A stretch of 64,000 bases of DNA from Lithospermum erythrorhizon. Taxonomy: Eukaryota > Streptophyta > Magnoliopsida > Boraginales > Boraginaceae. The notes under the pieces were generated by a model. It saw only the letters and a list, made by a program, of their open reading frames with translations. It did no database searches and was not told where the DNA came from. Position 1 is the stretch's first letter. Every line of letters starts with the position of its first letter. The translations under genes were made by a program, and so were the position numbers. This document shows, piece by piece, positions 26,560 to 38,854 of the stretch. The stretch lies in contig JADFUC010000638.1 of assembly GCA_019722365.1 (NCBI GenBank), forward strand, positions 21,642 to 85,641, given 5' to 3'.

Positions 26560-27988
26560 ATGGACTTTTGGGTCGCCTGTAAGGGTCGTGGCCGGCTGGG
26601 CTTAGCTTTCGCCCTTGTGGGGGATAGCGGGGTGGACTATTACCGCGCCCCTGGGGTCGTTCTTCATGCCCCCTACCTCTTGTGAACTCCTTCAGGTATC
26701 CTCGCTGTATTAACTTTTCAATCTCTATTTTCAGAAGCCTTCACTCATTGTGTCATGTCCATGCATTTGTGCATATACTTTTGCCACAGAAACTCTTAGA
26801 GGCGTCGCGCCTGAAGATTCATATGGGGTGGTTTCTTGGTTACATCGAATCATTTGCCTTTGAGGAAAAAAGCCTTGGTAAGGCCATCACGCGAGTTGTC
26901 CTCTATCGCGCAGTATCCTCTCCCACACATGCGGTTTCCTTGGGGAGATATTCCTTTCTTTCCTCAAAACCGTTTCCCTTAGATCGGAGGGTTGCTCAAC
27001 ACTTGTCTTGAGTTCTTCTAACTAAATATGTGTAGTTACCGCAACCGTCAATTCGTCCTTAGATAAGGGTGTTTGTATCAACAAAGCCTTCTTCAGCTTT
27101 CCCATAGCGCAAGCCCTTAAAGAGCGCCATATATGCAACCTTATCATCGACCATAGGAATATTCAACAACAGGTTGTTGTAACGAATGTGGTAGTTCCTT
27201 AGAGATACATTTTTGCCTTGCTGTATGTCCATGAGGATCCGCTCGTCTTACCTCTTCTGGACGGTTGTTCCAAATTTGGCGACAAAGGCATCTGCAATCT
27301 GTTGTTATGTGTCTTTTGTCTTCAATGGCAAAGCCATGTACCAATATCTCGCCCTTCCAGTAAGGCTGTTGGGGAAGGCCTTTGTGTATACATCTGGGTT
27401 ATTCGACGTGATAGTCATATACGTGATGTAACCCTATAGATGCTTTATTGGATCGGCCGTTCCATCATATAATTCTAACTGTGGTAACTAGAACCCTGAC
27501 AGTAGCTGAAAAACGTCCAACCAATCCGAAAATGACATTTTAGTCATTCGGGTGACACTGGCGGGAAACGCAGTCACCATAAGCTTCTTGAAATCATTTA
27601 ACTCTTGTTGCATATATGCCACAATAGGATCACTGTGAACCGCTGGCATTTATGAATTCACCCCTCGTCATGGGGCTGGTGCAACAAATTTTGGGTTCCT
27701 ATCCTCCGTATCGCTATAAGACTCACCGTTGTCCGTATAGTAGGATTGTCCTCGTAGGCTGAAGTGCCGGGCGCCATAGATCTGGGCATAATGTTGCGCC
27801 ACCCTTTCTGCCTCCCATGCCATCCGTTCTTGATGTAACCGATATTGCATGATTGCCTCATTGTCATCAGCAATGTTACGCCATCCCCTGGTAGGGGGAA
27901 GCATGGAAGTAAATAAAGCGCATATTGTTGGCCATTCTCTAGACATGTGTTGATTGTTATCCATATTTTCCGATGAATCGATCCTCAC
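26560..27988 (-). pseudogene. gag region of the Tat element
   Basis: The likely gag start is the Met at 27988 (MRIDSSENMDNNQHMSREWP), 16 nt inside the 5' LTR border. A 106-codon frame follows (27668-27988), containing EAIMQYRLHQERMAWEAERV, then breaks. The C-terminal part near 26580-26760 reads LKIEIEKLIQRGYLKEFTR, RGHEERPQGRGNSPP and PYRRPKSPYLPRTDKRVEEE, matching the gag tail of Tat elements just before protease. Gag would form the virus-like particle. Several frameshifts and stops separate the pieces. Confidence 0.7.
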
Positions 27989-28003
27989 AGACGGCGCTAC
28001 TAA
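27984..28003 (-). other. Degenerate primer-binding site next to the 5' LTR
   Basis: Directly inside the 5' LTR the element-sense strand reads TTAGTAGCGCCGTCTGTGAG. GCGCCGT resembles the tRNA-Asp-type binding site (TGGCGCCGT...) used by many Tat elements. The first bases have mutated. Confidence 0.45.
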
Positions 28004-28512
28004 TGTATTCGTATTTTCTCTAAGATGTGTGCAAATACATCCAGAACTAGGACTACTCGCTATGTACGTTTGGCAAGTGGATATCTTGCATCCTCACAGA
28101 GCGACTGGTCTAACCCGGCCAAGTACGGCCGAATAATGTCAGTCAATTGCTGTGCGGGATTTGGCTTCTAAGGGTGTGAATCGAGGAGGTGGTATCCGTC
28201 AGACAAAGCGTGGTCGGCTAGCGACCACAAACACTCCGCCGAAGCCGCATTAGCTAGCTGGCCAGATGAGCGAATAAGTACAAATATCATTACCTCTTTT
28301 ATGGCGGCGAAGAGGTATATATATAGTATGCAGGTAGGACAAGATTAGGAAGGAAACGAGTACTGCCACACGTGCTCTCTTCATTCGTATAGAATATCTT
28401 AAAAGGCTTTTCCTCACCTGACTACGTACAATAAGGTGCTTACGAAGACAAAGCGGTCCAATGATTTCAAATCAGCCACGCTCTGGATACCTAATAATTA
28501 TATCATTCACCA
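28004..28512 (-). repeat. 5' LTR of the Tat element
   Basis: About 509 bp, the partner of 18750-19248. It begins TGTATTCGTATTTTC on the plus strand and ends ATCATTCACCA. A TATATATAG in the middle (about 28316-28326) matches the same place in the other LTR. Confidence 0.78.
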
Positions 28513-28880
28513 TTTGTAACTCACCTTACAATGGGCGGTTGGAAAAGAGATTAAACATGTCAAAAAAATTTATAGTGTAACGGGGTCGTTGAATAATTTA
28601 AAAGTCGATGTCGATTAAATCGGGGAATTTTTTTCAACCGCTGAATTGGGGCGAGCACACGCTGCTGGACACGCCATACTAGCTGCGTTGTCGGGCGCGG
28701 TTCCCGGACGCGAGCGCGAGAGTGTATGGTAGAGCAATGCTAGGGGCTTACGTGGTTGCTTTGGATTACTTGCCTGCCGATTTTCTCATTTTTATCCTAA
28801 TTTTCTATTTTATCAATTATTTTGATATCAAATTATCAGTTTTTTTAAATTTTTTTTACCAAAATTCATCATTTTTTTTT
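28513..28880. other. Intergenic, with a GC-rich patch
   Basis: No gene recognised. At about 28640-28760 the sequence is unusually GC-rich for this window, with GCGCGG, GGACGCGAGCGCGAGAG and similar words. It sits upstream of a TATA box at 28883. Confidence 0.45.
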
Positions 28881-28882
28881 CT

Positions 28883-28894
28883 CTATAAATAGAG
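28883..28894 (+). promoter_or_regulatory. Strong TATA-box match upstream of a broken ORF
   Basis: CTCTATAAATAGAG is a textbook plant core promoter. It lies about 85 bp upstream of the ATG at 28980. A GC-rich patch precedes it. Confidence 0.5.
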
Positions 28895-28979
28895 ACCACT
28901 TTCATTCAATTTGGACATAAAAAATTTTTTCAATATAATTATTATATTATCTTTTACTAAACTCTTGTTTTTAGTGAAA

Positions 28980-29126
28980 TGGATCCTAATAATAATGATT
29001 CCAATCAAAAAGTCGATAATTCACTCTTTTAGCTATCAAAATCCCAAGAATTATCAATTTGATAATCAATTTAATAATGATTCCAATAATCAAAAGTCGC
29101 CTAATTATCTTTTTGACTATTTGTAA
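28980..29126 (+). pseudogene. Broken small Asn-rich ORF, probably transposon-derived
   Basis: From the ATG at 28980 the frame reads MDPNNNDSNQKVDNSLF then stop. In a shifted frame it continues QNPKNYQFDNQFNNDSNNQ, SPNYLFDYL and stop. The two halves look like one low-complexity Asn/Gln/Phe-rich N-terminus split by a frameshift. Such starts are common in small plant proteins associated with PIF/Harbinger-type transposons, but I cannot show a domain, so the origin is a guess. Confidence 0.3.
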
Positions 29127-32100
29127 CTTTTCTTTGCTTTAATAGCTTATTATTTTCAATTCTTGTGTTTCTTTTATTTTATAAAAATTAATTAAAAATA
29201 TGAGATTAAAATTATTTAAATAAATATTTATATAATTTTTGTTTTAAAAAATCAAAAATAATTTATTTATTATAGCAATTATTCTTTATTTAATTATAGA
29301 TGATAATTTTTATAATTATTTATTCATAAAAATATAAAATATAAGTAAATGTTAATATTGGGATAAAATGCAAGAAAGGCCAATTACTGAACAACCACCA
29401 TCAGAAGGTAAAATCGGAGGGCCAATTATTACAAGAGTAGTAAGACGACAAAGTGAGGCCGAAATTCAAAAGAGGCTTGAAAGTTGTTAAGATTGTAGAT
29501 ACTTTACAAAATTAATGACTCGTCAATAGGTCACTATATTGAATTGTAGAAAAGACTTATTGATGATCTATTAACTCATGTGTACTTTAATTCATGATTG
29601 GTACTGTAGTGTCCGTCAAATGACGGGCAACAAAATAATACATCTAAAGGTGGACCTAACTATATAATGTCGGTAATATTTTTAATCTCAATCTGATTGC
29701 TTTTCTTCATATAGTAAATGTTTGCTTAGAAATAAGTGGTTTCCAACTATTTGCTTAGGAAAATCAAAGATATTTTAATTCATGTATTTTAACTATTTTA
29801 TCAGATACGAAGAAACCTGCTGGCATGATGATTAATCGAATTCAATAAATTTAATAAAATGGCAGTTTGTTAATAAAGTCAAAATAAAACTATCAATATT
29901 AAAACGACAGAGTTTGTTTCTTGAATGATGTAATCTAGCTTGCAGTAAAATTCGGTATAAAATTTACTCCATACCACGCTTAAGTCGCTTTATACTAACT
30001 AATAATAATAATAATTATATACAACATCTCGTAGGTACTGTAGTATTTATTTTATGGATTACTTAAAAAATTGGATAAGTTGTTGGACTTAACATAAATG
30101 TTAATGTTAAAAGATAGCCAAGAACTCTTGATCAATCCCATCTATCAAATATTAAAAACACATCCTTCAAATCTATCACAATCAAAAGAGGGGGTTGATG
30201 CTCTAAGATTTAGACGCGTCATGTGCTCAGATTTTGAGGTGAAAGAAGAAGCTAGCTAGCTATATATACACAGAGGCCCCCAGGCTTTACATCAAACCAT
30301 CTCATCAATCTGCATGCAATTTCAGAGACTAGAAAAGAAGGGAAAAAAAAGGTGTGTATTGCTCAACCTCCCTTTCTGCCTATATCTTTTCAAGTTGACA
30401 TTTGATAATAAGCTAACAGTAACTACTACTATATGACAAAAACTCATCTAATCATCTTTTTTAGTCCCATACCCCATGCATAAGTTGGATATATACGGTT
30501 CGAACAATTTTCCAACTACCCGGATTGGGATTGTAGATCTGATCTCTGTATTCGCATAACTCAAAGTCGAACTCCATTATAAGATCTGGTTCAATTTTGA
30601 ATATGGATATGATTTTATATTCAATATTGGTGAATGTATTTGTATTGATCTGTCGATTAATATTCAATGGCAGGGTGTGTATGGTCTCTTTAATAGGCCC
30701 ACTTTTGCACAGGCCCTTACACATTACTAGCGGTCCCACTTTTTTAGTAAAAAATTAAAATTAAAATTCAAGGTCATAATTTAAAATTACAAAAATTAAC
30801 CCAAATTGAAAAAATCTACTGTACTTCTATTACTTTAGCTATAAGGAAAATTCAATTTATTATTCTTCATTATATGTCTACATCTATTTGTTTTTCAACA
30901 ATCATCTCAATTAAATTATCTTCATTACCCCTTCGTCTCAAAAATAACAATCATTTGTAAAAAAAAAATTATTTTTTCACATTAAAGTGATCGGTCAGAT
31001 TTTTTAATATATTTTTTACAATCACAATGTAGCTTTTTCACATTTTTAATGTAGCTTTTTACAATCCTAATGAATTTTCACTATTCCTTAATAAAATAGT
31101 CAAGAGCTTTTCATCTAACCAATCATTTATTTCTTTTAAACTAAGCGAAAAGGATTTATTAGTTTTTACAGTTCATGTATTTTCAAACTAATAAGAATCA
31201 TAAACATATATAAACAAGAACAAGCATTGAATTATTTTATTAGTTATTTACTTTATATTGGTATAATGAAATCAATCAAATATTTTATTCGAAATTTTAT
31301 TTTTATAAAAGAATTTGATTTTTAAAATTAAATTATTTTCAATAAAAAATTTATAAAACGAAATTATATTTCTAAAATATGAAAAAGTACTGCATATTAT
31401 TAAATTTTATATTTTATGAATACTAACAATAATGCATCTATTTGTTTCTTATTAGGAGGAACAATTAATTAGAGGTGTTTAATATTTGAAAAAAACTTTT
31501 AGCGAATGTTATGAACAGTATATTGAATGAACTGATTATGATATTTATATATGGTTACTTATTTTTATTGTCATTACAATAAAAAATACTATTAAAATAT
31601 TTAATAAAAGAGGCTTCATTTTCAGATCGCTTATTACTACCTCGATATCTATGAGATAACCCTAATATTCCCTCCGTATTCGAGTATTTAAATTCAAGTA
31701 TTATATCGGGATTCTTATTCGATATTCTCCGTCCATATTCGAGAATCTCTGTCGATTTGTTGCCCGCTGCTTCGATTTTTGATATTATGTTCGTATTCAG
31801 TATTTTATCTTCTAATTTCGAATTGTTGGTAATCATTATTATACATTTAAATTGTTGATGTAACTGAGAATAATTAAATTTTTGCGAATGTATCCAGCCT
31901 TGGTGATGTGGCTCCATTTATGTCATACATTTAAAATTGTTGTTAATTGACAATAATTAATTTATGTTATTATCTGAATTGAACAGTGAACCGGATAACG
32001 AATAACGAACAAAGAATGGAACAACGAATCCGGATAACGAATTGAATAATGAATAAATTCTATAATTTTTCTTCATCATTCGAATCCAAAACCCAACACT

Positions 32101-33400
32101 AATACCGGGACAAATTCGAATCCCAAACTGAATAAGAATAACAAGCCCAATACAAATAACGAACTGAATACGAAAGCCGAATCCAAATCGAATATTCGTA
32201 TTCGGAAAAAACTTAACGAATATCGAATACGATTGTGTATATTGACATAATACGTAGCCGATTTCTTAAATATTCGATAATGCTTTTTACGCTTAATCTC
32301 GAATCATTTAAAATCAGATAAAAAACTTACACTTCTTCGAATTTTTTAATTAATATTTTATTCTTTGAATAATACTTGATAACGAATAACTTTGATCTTT
32401 AAATATAAGATGACAAATTATTATAAAATACGATGATAAATATTTTTTAAAGATCAGCTTAGTATCACTTTTATAAAGACGATCGGTTACTTTTGTGGAT
32501 ATTCTTTGTTTTGTTTTCTAGTACATATTTTTAAGTATAATTTTATTAGTAATATTACCTAAATTATTAATATATTATTATTAATACACATTCAACAAAA
32601 AATAATAAATTTTTATAAACTTAAATAATATATGTCAATGGACATGTAATATATTTTTAGTAAAATATTAGTATATAATAATATTAACATCCAAAATTAT
32701 ATTATTCGAATAATAATTCATCAAATACAATTATACTGAATAATGTATTAAATTAGTTTCAAAGGATTTAAAACATTCAATTTAAACAATGCCATCTCTT
32801 TTCCTCCAATCCAAGATTTTTTTACATTTAATATTAATCATATTAAATACGTTTCTAGACATCTCGACATTTCATCAACTAACTTAAATACGTTATATAT
32901 AATGATAATATTAATGGAAAGCCGATTTGGTATTCCATTCAGATGTTTTAATGTATGATTTTGTTACCACATAAAGTTGGAAGAGAATCAAAAATTTTGA
33001 TATGCCACCTACCATGTCAAATGTGATATTCAAAGGCTTCAATTTCGTACATGGAGCCGGTGTTGGGTTTTACGATTAAAATAACAACTATAAATAAACC
33101 GAAACCAGGATTCCATGAATAATATAAAAGCAATAATGTACGAGCGTAATTCTTCGTGGATTTCAGTAGCTGAATATATTGTAGAGTAGTCTCGAACAAT
33201 CAAACGCAGGCTGTCTCTAAGCACTGGGCCACACCAACGCATGAACAAAACCCTCCTCGTAAGTTTTTGCATTGTGAGCTCTTAAAATATTAAACTGCCT
33301 TTAAATTCAATCGTTGTCTTATAATCATTTATGACATAAAGGAAAAACTATCTCCTACTTAGACCAAGACCACTAAAAATGTCATTAATATGCTACTATA
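29127..33400. other. Intergenic AT-rich DNA
   Basis: No gene recognised. At 30240-30270 there is a GCTAGCTAGCTATATATAC stretch that looks promoter-like with no coding sequence after it. At about 31660-32300 many words of the kind ATTCGAATA, AACGAATAA and GGATAACGAAT recur on both strands, an old repeat of unknown class. The far end may include a remnant 3' LTR of the next element. Confidence 0.45.
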
Positions 33401-33409
33401 CATGCGCTA

Positions 33410-34740
33410 TCATGCTTACTTTGAGGTAGTGGTTAGCAAGAGATCTATATTACCATCGGCCGAAACCTTACATATTCCCATTATCTCCTGTCGGTTATCT
33501 CCGAATGATGATACTTTCTCGAGTACATGATTGGATCTCTCGATGCGATCTTGCCTTTAGCTTCGAGTTATTGCTCTAGTTGCCACAATATAATTCCACT
33601 GGACCTTCACTAGGTACTACTCTAAGTTCGGCTTCACGAATTCTTGATCCAAATGCCTTCCTTCAGCCTTCAAGTTCCACATTGTTTGTCAACCTAAAGG
33701 CCTTACTTGCTAATCGTTATACCAAGCATTAATCGCACCACCTGCTCAAAGTGATAACTACCGAGATCGACTATTGGAAACCCGCACGGTGTACCCTCAT
33801 CAATAACTCATTATCCTCACTGTGATAATAAGGAACATATCTTAAGTCCTTTCAGTACTTAAGTACGACCTTCACTTTAGTCTAGAGATTTTCACCAGAC
33901 ATGATCGTAATCTAAGTTTGGTACACTCAGAAAGCGCATTTATACGCCCCGAACGCCACTGTCCTTTCCTCTCTTCACCTCATTCAGGGACAATCGGAGA
34001 GGCCGAGAGTAACGCCATGTCTCATGGGAGGTTTCCTTTCTCGTACCCCATGTATTTTAATTCAAGAATATATCGAGCTTCTCCTAAGTCTTTCATGTGG
34101 TAAAACACTTACATGCCCATGACTGAAATCTGTGAGCAGGCTTGTTTCCTCATGATCAAGATGTCATTCATAATGTGACTATAAATGCGAAGTGTCAAGC
34201 CCTTAATTAACCTTCTTGTATACATAAGAATCTTATTCTTTCTTAATGAAACTAAACTCTTTTATCGACTCATTAAAACGAAGATTCCAACTGGATGCAT
34301 GCTTAAGTCCATAATGGATCTTTAGTCAGATACCATCATCCCTTTAGACACGCAAAGCCCGAGTTGAAGTCATGTACATTATCCTATTCTAGATTCCCGT
34401 TGAGGAATGCTATCTTTACATCCATTTGCCAGATCTCGTAATCATAATAGGCAACGATGGCTCAGATAATCCGAATGGATTTAATCTTCACAACTGAGGA
34501 GAAGGTTTCATCATAATTAATTCCTTGAATTTGTTTGAAACCTTTGGCTATAAGTCTAGCCTTATAAACATGGACATTTCCATATTTATCTAGTTTGTGT
34601 TTAAAAACCCATTTGCACTCGATAGGCCTAGCACCTTCGGGTAGATCCATCAATGTCCAAACATCATTTTGGTATATTGAATCTATCTCGGATTTCATGG
34701 CTACAAGCCATTCATCAGCTTCTGGTTCTTTCATGGCTTC
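33410..34740 (-). pseudogene. RT/RNase H region of the minus-strand copia element
   Basis: The open part (34462-34734) reads EADEWLVAMKSEIDSIYQND, VWTLMDLPEGARPIECKWVF, KHKLDKYGNVHVYKARLIAK and GFKQIQGINYDETFSSVVK, the start of copia RT. It continues as AYYDYEIWQMDVKIAFLNGN, where DVK carries the first catalytic Asp, then decays with many stops. Later pieces KDLGEA- and Y-LELKYMGYEKGN-like words, and a SHREIQSCTRESIIIR-like end at about 33470-33520, trace RT and RNase H. Confidence 0.72.
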
Positions 34741-34929
34741 TTCATATCAAGAATGCTCGCCTACCACCAGAAAGCTTCTCCATACTCATCTAATCGGGCT
34801 CCTCGACTCTGCTCAACTGGATCTCTAAGTAGTGTGATTCTCAGTTGGATCGATCATGGTTTCGCATGGATCAAGTTGAACTTCCTCTATATAAGAGCGC
34901 CTCACCTCCTGAGGTGAATCAAATAATGC

Positions 34930-35470
34930 CTCAACGTTGAGCCTCACAACTTAACAACTTCAAGATTCTTAGTTCTTCTATATCTCTTGGCCAAGTATTC
35001 CTTCTAAAGAAAAACGTCATTTGGTGTAATGAAAATCTTATTCTCATGCTTGAGGTACAAATAATACCGTGGTTTTCCTGCATAACCAATGAATAAATAT
35101 TTCTCGATTGGGTCCAAGCTTTGTCCGTGGTTAATTTCTTTACAAGCTTCACTACCCCAAATCTTCATATGACCAATCTTGGACGGGTTCCCAACCACAT
35201 CTCATACGTGGGTCTTAGCAATGATTTGACCGACATTTATTTAGTATGCCGCGATGGCGCTTTGTAACGCATATCCCCAAAAAAAATGACGGGCGCTCGG
35301 ACGTGCTCATCACGGGTCGTAATTATATTCAATAAAGTTCGATTTCTCCTTTCTGACACCATTACGCTGAGGTGTTCCACAGGAGCGAAATGCGATATAA
35401 TACGTTTTATTGATTTGGTTCTCGACTTCCATACGAAACTCTTTAAACTTTTCAAGGCTTCACTTTTATG
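34930..35470 (-). pseudogene. Integrase region of the minus-strand copia element
   Basis: Pieces in two frames: APVEHLSVMVSERRNRTLLN (the conserved SERRNRTLLD stretch carrying the catalytic E), RAPVIFFGDMRYKA (WGYA-like), then PSKIGHMKIWGSEACKEINH and GQSLDPIEKYLFIGYAGKPR with YYLYLKHENKIFITPNDVF, the usual C-terminal part. Frameshifts break it near 35200-35240. Confidence 0.75.
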
Positions 35471-35611
35471 CTTGTTAGATATATGTAACTATATCTCTTG
35501 TAGTCACCCGATAAAAGTGATGTAGTATAGTAAGATCCTCTGGCGGGGCTTATTACATTTGGTCCCATACATCAATATGTATGATCTTCGATAAATATGT
35601 TGCCTATTCAT

Positions 35612-36180
35612 CTACCGATTGAAAGGTGATTTGGTCATCTTGCCTAGCAAACATGATTCACATTGATCATATGGTTCAAAATCAAATGATGTCAAAATTC
35701 CATCAGGATGTAATTTCTTAATGTATTTATCACTTATATGACCAAGTTTGCAATGCCATAGATAGGAAAGATTCAAGTCATTTGACTTGCTTCTTTTATT
35801 ATTTATGTTGTAGGTCTCAAATGATGTCAAAATTCCATCATCATGTAATTTCTTAATGTGTTTATCTCTTATCTGACCAAGTCTGCAATGCCACAGATAG
35901 GAAGGATTCAAGTAATTTGACTTGCTTCTTTTATTGTTTATGTTGTATCTAATACATAGAGACCATTCTGACGAGATATCGTAAAAAAAACTATACTATT
36001 TCGAGTAATGAAACATCCACTTTCATTAATTGAAAAGTAATAGCCATCATTTTCGGTTGTGGCGAAATGATGTTTACGCTCAAAGCAGTGCGTTAGCATG
36101 GAGCATTGTTTTAGTTTAATTACCATTTCTGTTTGCAAACTTAAACAAAGCTGATCTTGACAATGGCATGACTTTTTCAT
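35612..36180 (-). pseudogene. GAG-pre-integrase region with internal duplication
   Basis: Reads ENDGYYFSINESGCFITRNS, RQNGLYVLDTTYNINNKRSK, NPSYLWHCRLGQIRDKHIKK, LHDDGILTSFETYNINNKRS, LNLSYLWHCKLGHISDKYIK, LHPDGILTSFDFEPYDQCES and CLLGKMTKSPFNR. The zinc-binding module normally has one YLWHCRLGH...CESC unit; here the YNINNKRSKSN...GILTSF part is present twice. The duplicated DNA is 135 bp (45 codons), so the frame is kept. The duplication falls within the most intact part of this element. Confidence 0.85.
35682..35951 (-). repeat. 135-bp in-frame tandem duplication
   Basis: The anchor TCAAATGATGTCAAAATTCC starts at 35682 and again at 35817. The copies differ at a modest number of positions, for instance CAGGATG against CATCATG. 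Period is exactly 135 bp. Confidence 0.9.
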
Positions 36181-37864
36181 ACCAGCAGAATTTATCTTGT
36201 CTCGTCTTGCATTTCTTACGTGCGTAGATCTCGCATTTTTGCAAATGTCGGAGCGGATCGATTATCCAAACACCCATACGTAGAGAAAGTGAAGTAGCTA
36301 GTGATCAACATAAATATACGTGACTGAGTGGAAATCATACTCTTTACTTTCGTCTACCGTGTATTTATTATCGTTCCATGATTTGATTAGTTACATCGTG
36401 AGGAATGAATGAAGTGTCATGCATATTGCATTTCTCCAAAGTAGAACGGAGTATTTTAGAGTTATTATGCATATGGGCTATGTGACTATAAACAGAAGAT
36501 ATGTAAAAATAATATATCTTTAGTTATTCATGTTATAATAAATAATTCTAAAAATCATATAGGAGCATTAACACTCGTGCTTACAATCCCACTGAAACGT
36601 ACTAAATATACAAAGATCCTACATAGGTGAAGTGTCGGCAGCGTAGCGGATACATTTCGACTCGAATCACATGGGTAGGTGCACGTCTACAATCATGACT
36701 ATCATGACTTGGTGTGACTAAGGTTCATCTTAGGCGTATATAGTAACCTTTTTGTCAACGGGCCCCGAGTACGTACTTGGAAATCACCGTTTAAGTAACC
36801 AAGTCTACCGACATAGAGTCGGATTGGATGTTATAGCCGGAGTCTGCATTTGGAAATGTATAAACACCCATTGGAAGAAGTCTTTAGTATGATCGTCTAC
36901 CCGATGTGGTAGGTCCAGCGTAAATGAGGTTGATCGACTTTAGAGTTGGTATGAAATAGTACTTAGTTTATGGTGGGATTAGTCATATTTTAACCAGTCT
37001 TATAATCAAGTTAAATATATATACACAAGTAGTTTATATATAACATAGATTATAAGCATAGACTCGTGATATGACCTATAAAATCTAGATTAGTTACACC
37101 ACTTATGTGTCATTGAAGAACTACATCGTCTGGCAGCTCTTGGGGTGGGTTTCGATTTTCAATTAATTATATTTAGGTAAATAATAATAAATTAAAAATA
37201 TCTTTATTCATTTATCTTAGCCAAAGATGTCCAGACCGTACTTCCCAAAAATACATCTAAGTTATATATCACTAATCTTAACTGCTTATCCATTATCCAA
37301 ATTATGTAATGCATTTCTAATTATCCAATAATAAAATTAAGGCATATCATAAATAATGGAAACAAATAATATTTTAAAGGCACACATATGATCTAAATAA
37401 ATATATGTCATTGTATATTCATCAAATGAAATATATAATTTAATTGCACAAGTGTAAAATATTCCAGCAACTTCTCTGAAGTGTTTAACAATTAATATTA
37501 AATAATAAAGTTATTTAATTTTACTTTTAATAATATTTAATTTCAAATTATATTTATTAAAAACTCATTATCAAATAATAATGGATTTTAATTTAATTTA
37601 ATTCAATTGAACTATTAAATCTAATCAAAATTAAAATTAATTAATTAATAATCTTGCAATTGAATATCAAATATTAATAAAATAACTCTAATCATATTAA
37701 GACTATTAAAAGTAGTTAAATTAAATTAAATAAACTAGTTTCCAACTTGTGAAAATTAATTTAAAAATAGTTTTTTGTCGATATCGAAATAATGGTTTGA
37801 GCAAAATTGGGTTTAAAACAATTTAAAAGCCAAAACAAAGTCAACTGAAAACCCCAAAGGATGT
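36181..37864 (-). other. Upstream (gag/leader) part of the copia element, unrecognisable
   Basis: No frame with recognisable gag motifs. A TGATTTCCAAGTACGTACTC stretch near 36765-36790 (minus strand) resembles the plus-strand copia element near 56370-56420. From 37160 to 37850 the sequence is AT-rich. Confidence 0.4.
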
Positions 37865-38804
37865 TGACCAGCAGTCATGGCCCGGCCCCAATCTTTAGCA
37901 TGGACCCGATCCTGAGCAGCCCGACCCCAACGCCCCAGGCAGTTTACATTGCCCACAAGACAAAATAGGCGGCGTCATGTTGGCATGTGCGAATAGCGTG
38001 TCATCCACCTGGTGACCAGTAACTTGTGGCCGTGACATTGGGTTGACTTTCTGAAGAATCAGCGTGGGTGTATGCAGAATAGTCCTTTGACATGTAAGGC
38101 AGTACTTTTCGCGAGGCTTTACTTGAGCTCTTTAAAATATTAAGCGTAGGCGAGGTTGAAAATCCAAAGAGACTTTTTCACACACTAATTAGCTAGGATG
38201 AAGGGGGAGAGAGAGAGAAAGTCTCAGCTTGGTTAAGAAAGGTGGTACAAGTGATTTCATACAAATCATGACCTTTATAAAAGGTATCTTATGTGGAGAA
38301 AGAACACGATACGGAACCTCTATCACGCCATTTAGTCGAACATGGGATGGATTCTACTTGTTGGAATTTCGGCTCAATATTCTTATCACGGTTTCTATTT
38401 TAAACCTCGAAAGTTGTAATTAAATTATAGTTCGATTTTGTTGTTGTGTGTGACCTCTTAGGCTCGATCGAAATTAACAATATATTGATTTATATTTAAC
38501 GAACATCTTATTAATATAGATTATGACGAGACTCTAGTAACCCGTCATAACCCCTAATGTCAACGAGTTCACGCAATATATTAATTGTCAAACAGATGCG
38601 TATGTAGAACTTATTATTATTTAAATGTAATAATAGGTTGTACAATCCAAGCACATTCAACGGACATATATTTATGAGATATAACATCTCATATATCAAT
38701 GACGGTGAAATAATTTATTGGGAACCCTAAACGTATGACTTTATTATTATTGGTTAAGTGAAGCTATAATTATTTGTAGTTAACATCAATTATGATTCAA
38801 AGGG

Positions 38805-38805
<1 letters not shown>

Positions 38806-38854
<49 letters not shown>
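38806..38854. repeat. (AAT)n microsatellite, left of the solo LTR
   Basis: About 16 AAT repeats ending directly at the TG of the LTR at 38855. A matching tract follows the LTR at 40593. Confidence 0.95.

Larger units (their letters stand above)
18750..28512 (-). mobile_element. Ty3/gypsy LTR retrotransposon, Tat type, decayed
   Basis: Two direct LTRs (18750-19248 and 28004-28512) flank 8.75 kb that reads on the minus strand in the order gag, protease, RT, RNase H, second RNase H, integrase. That domain order is Ty3/gypsy, and a second archaeal-like RNase H after the first is the mark of the Tat lineage (Ogre, Retand, Grande and relatives). About 3.8 kb lies between integrase and the 3' LTR, also usual for Tat, where some members carry an antisense gene. 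Reading frames are broken throughout, so the copy is not autonomous. The five bases outside the LTRs (ATTGA and TTTGT) do not match, so a target duplication is eroded or the borders are off by a few bases. Confidence 0.85.
33410..38710 (-). mobile_element. Ty1/copia LTR retrotransposon, decayed
   Basis: Read on the minus strand the order is LTR-like sequence (about 38100-38710), GC-rich leader (37865-38046), GAG-pre-integrase, integrase, RT, RNase H: integrase before RT defines Ty1/copia. The 5' LTR-like part has a TTATAAAGG box near 38270-38290 and shares GAGCCTAAGAGGTCACACAC with the LTR of the copia element at 54347, so the two belong to related families. The pol tail ends near 33410 in DLLLTTTS-like sequence, matching the usual ADPLTKPL end. 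I could not find a matching 3' LTR, so this copy is truncated or badly eroded. Confidence 0.7.

Noticed and set aside
18745..28517. Target-site duplication for the Tat element
   Set aside because: ATTGA on the left and TTTGT on the right do not match well enough to claim one.
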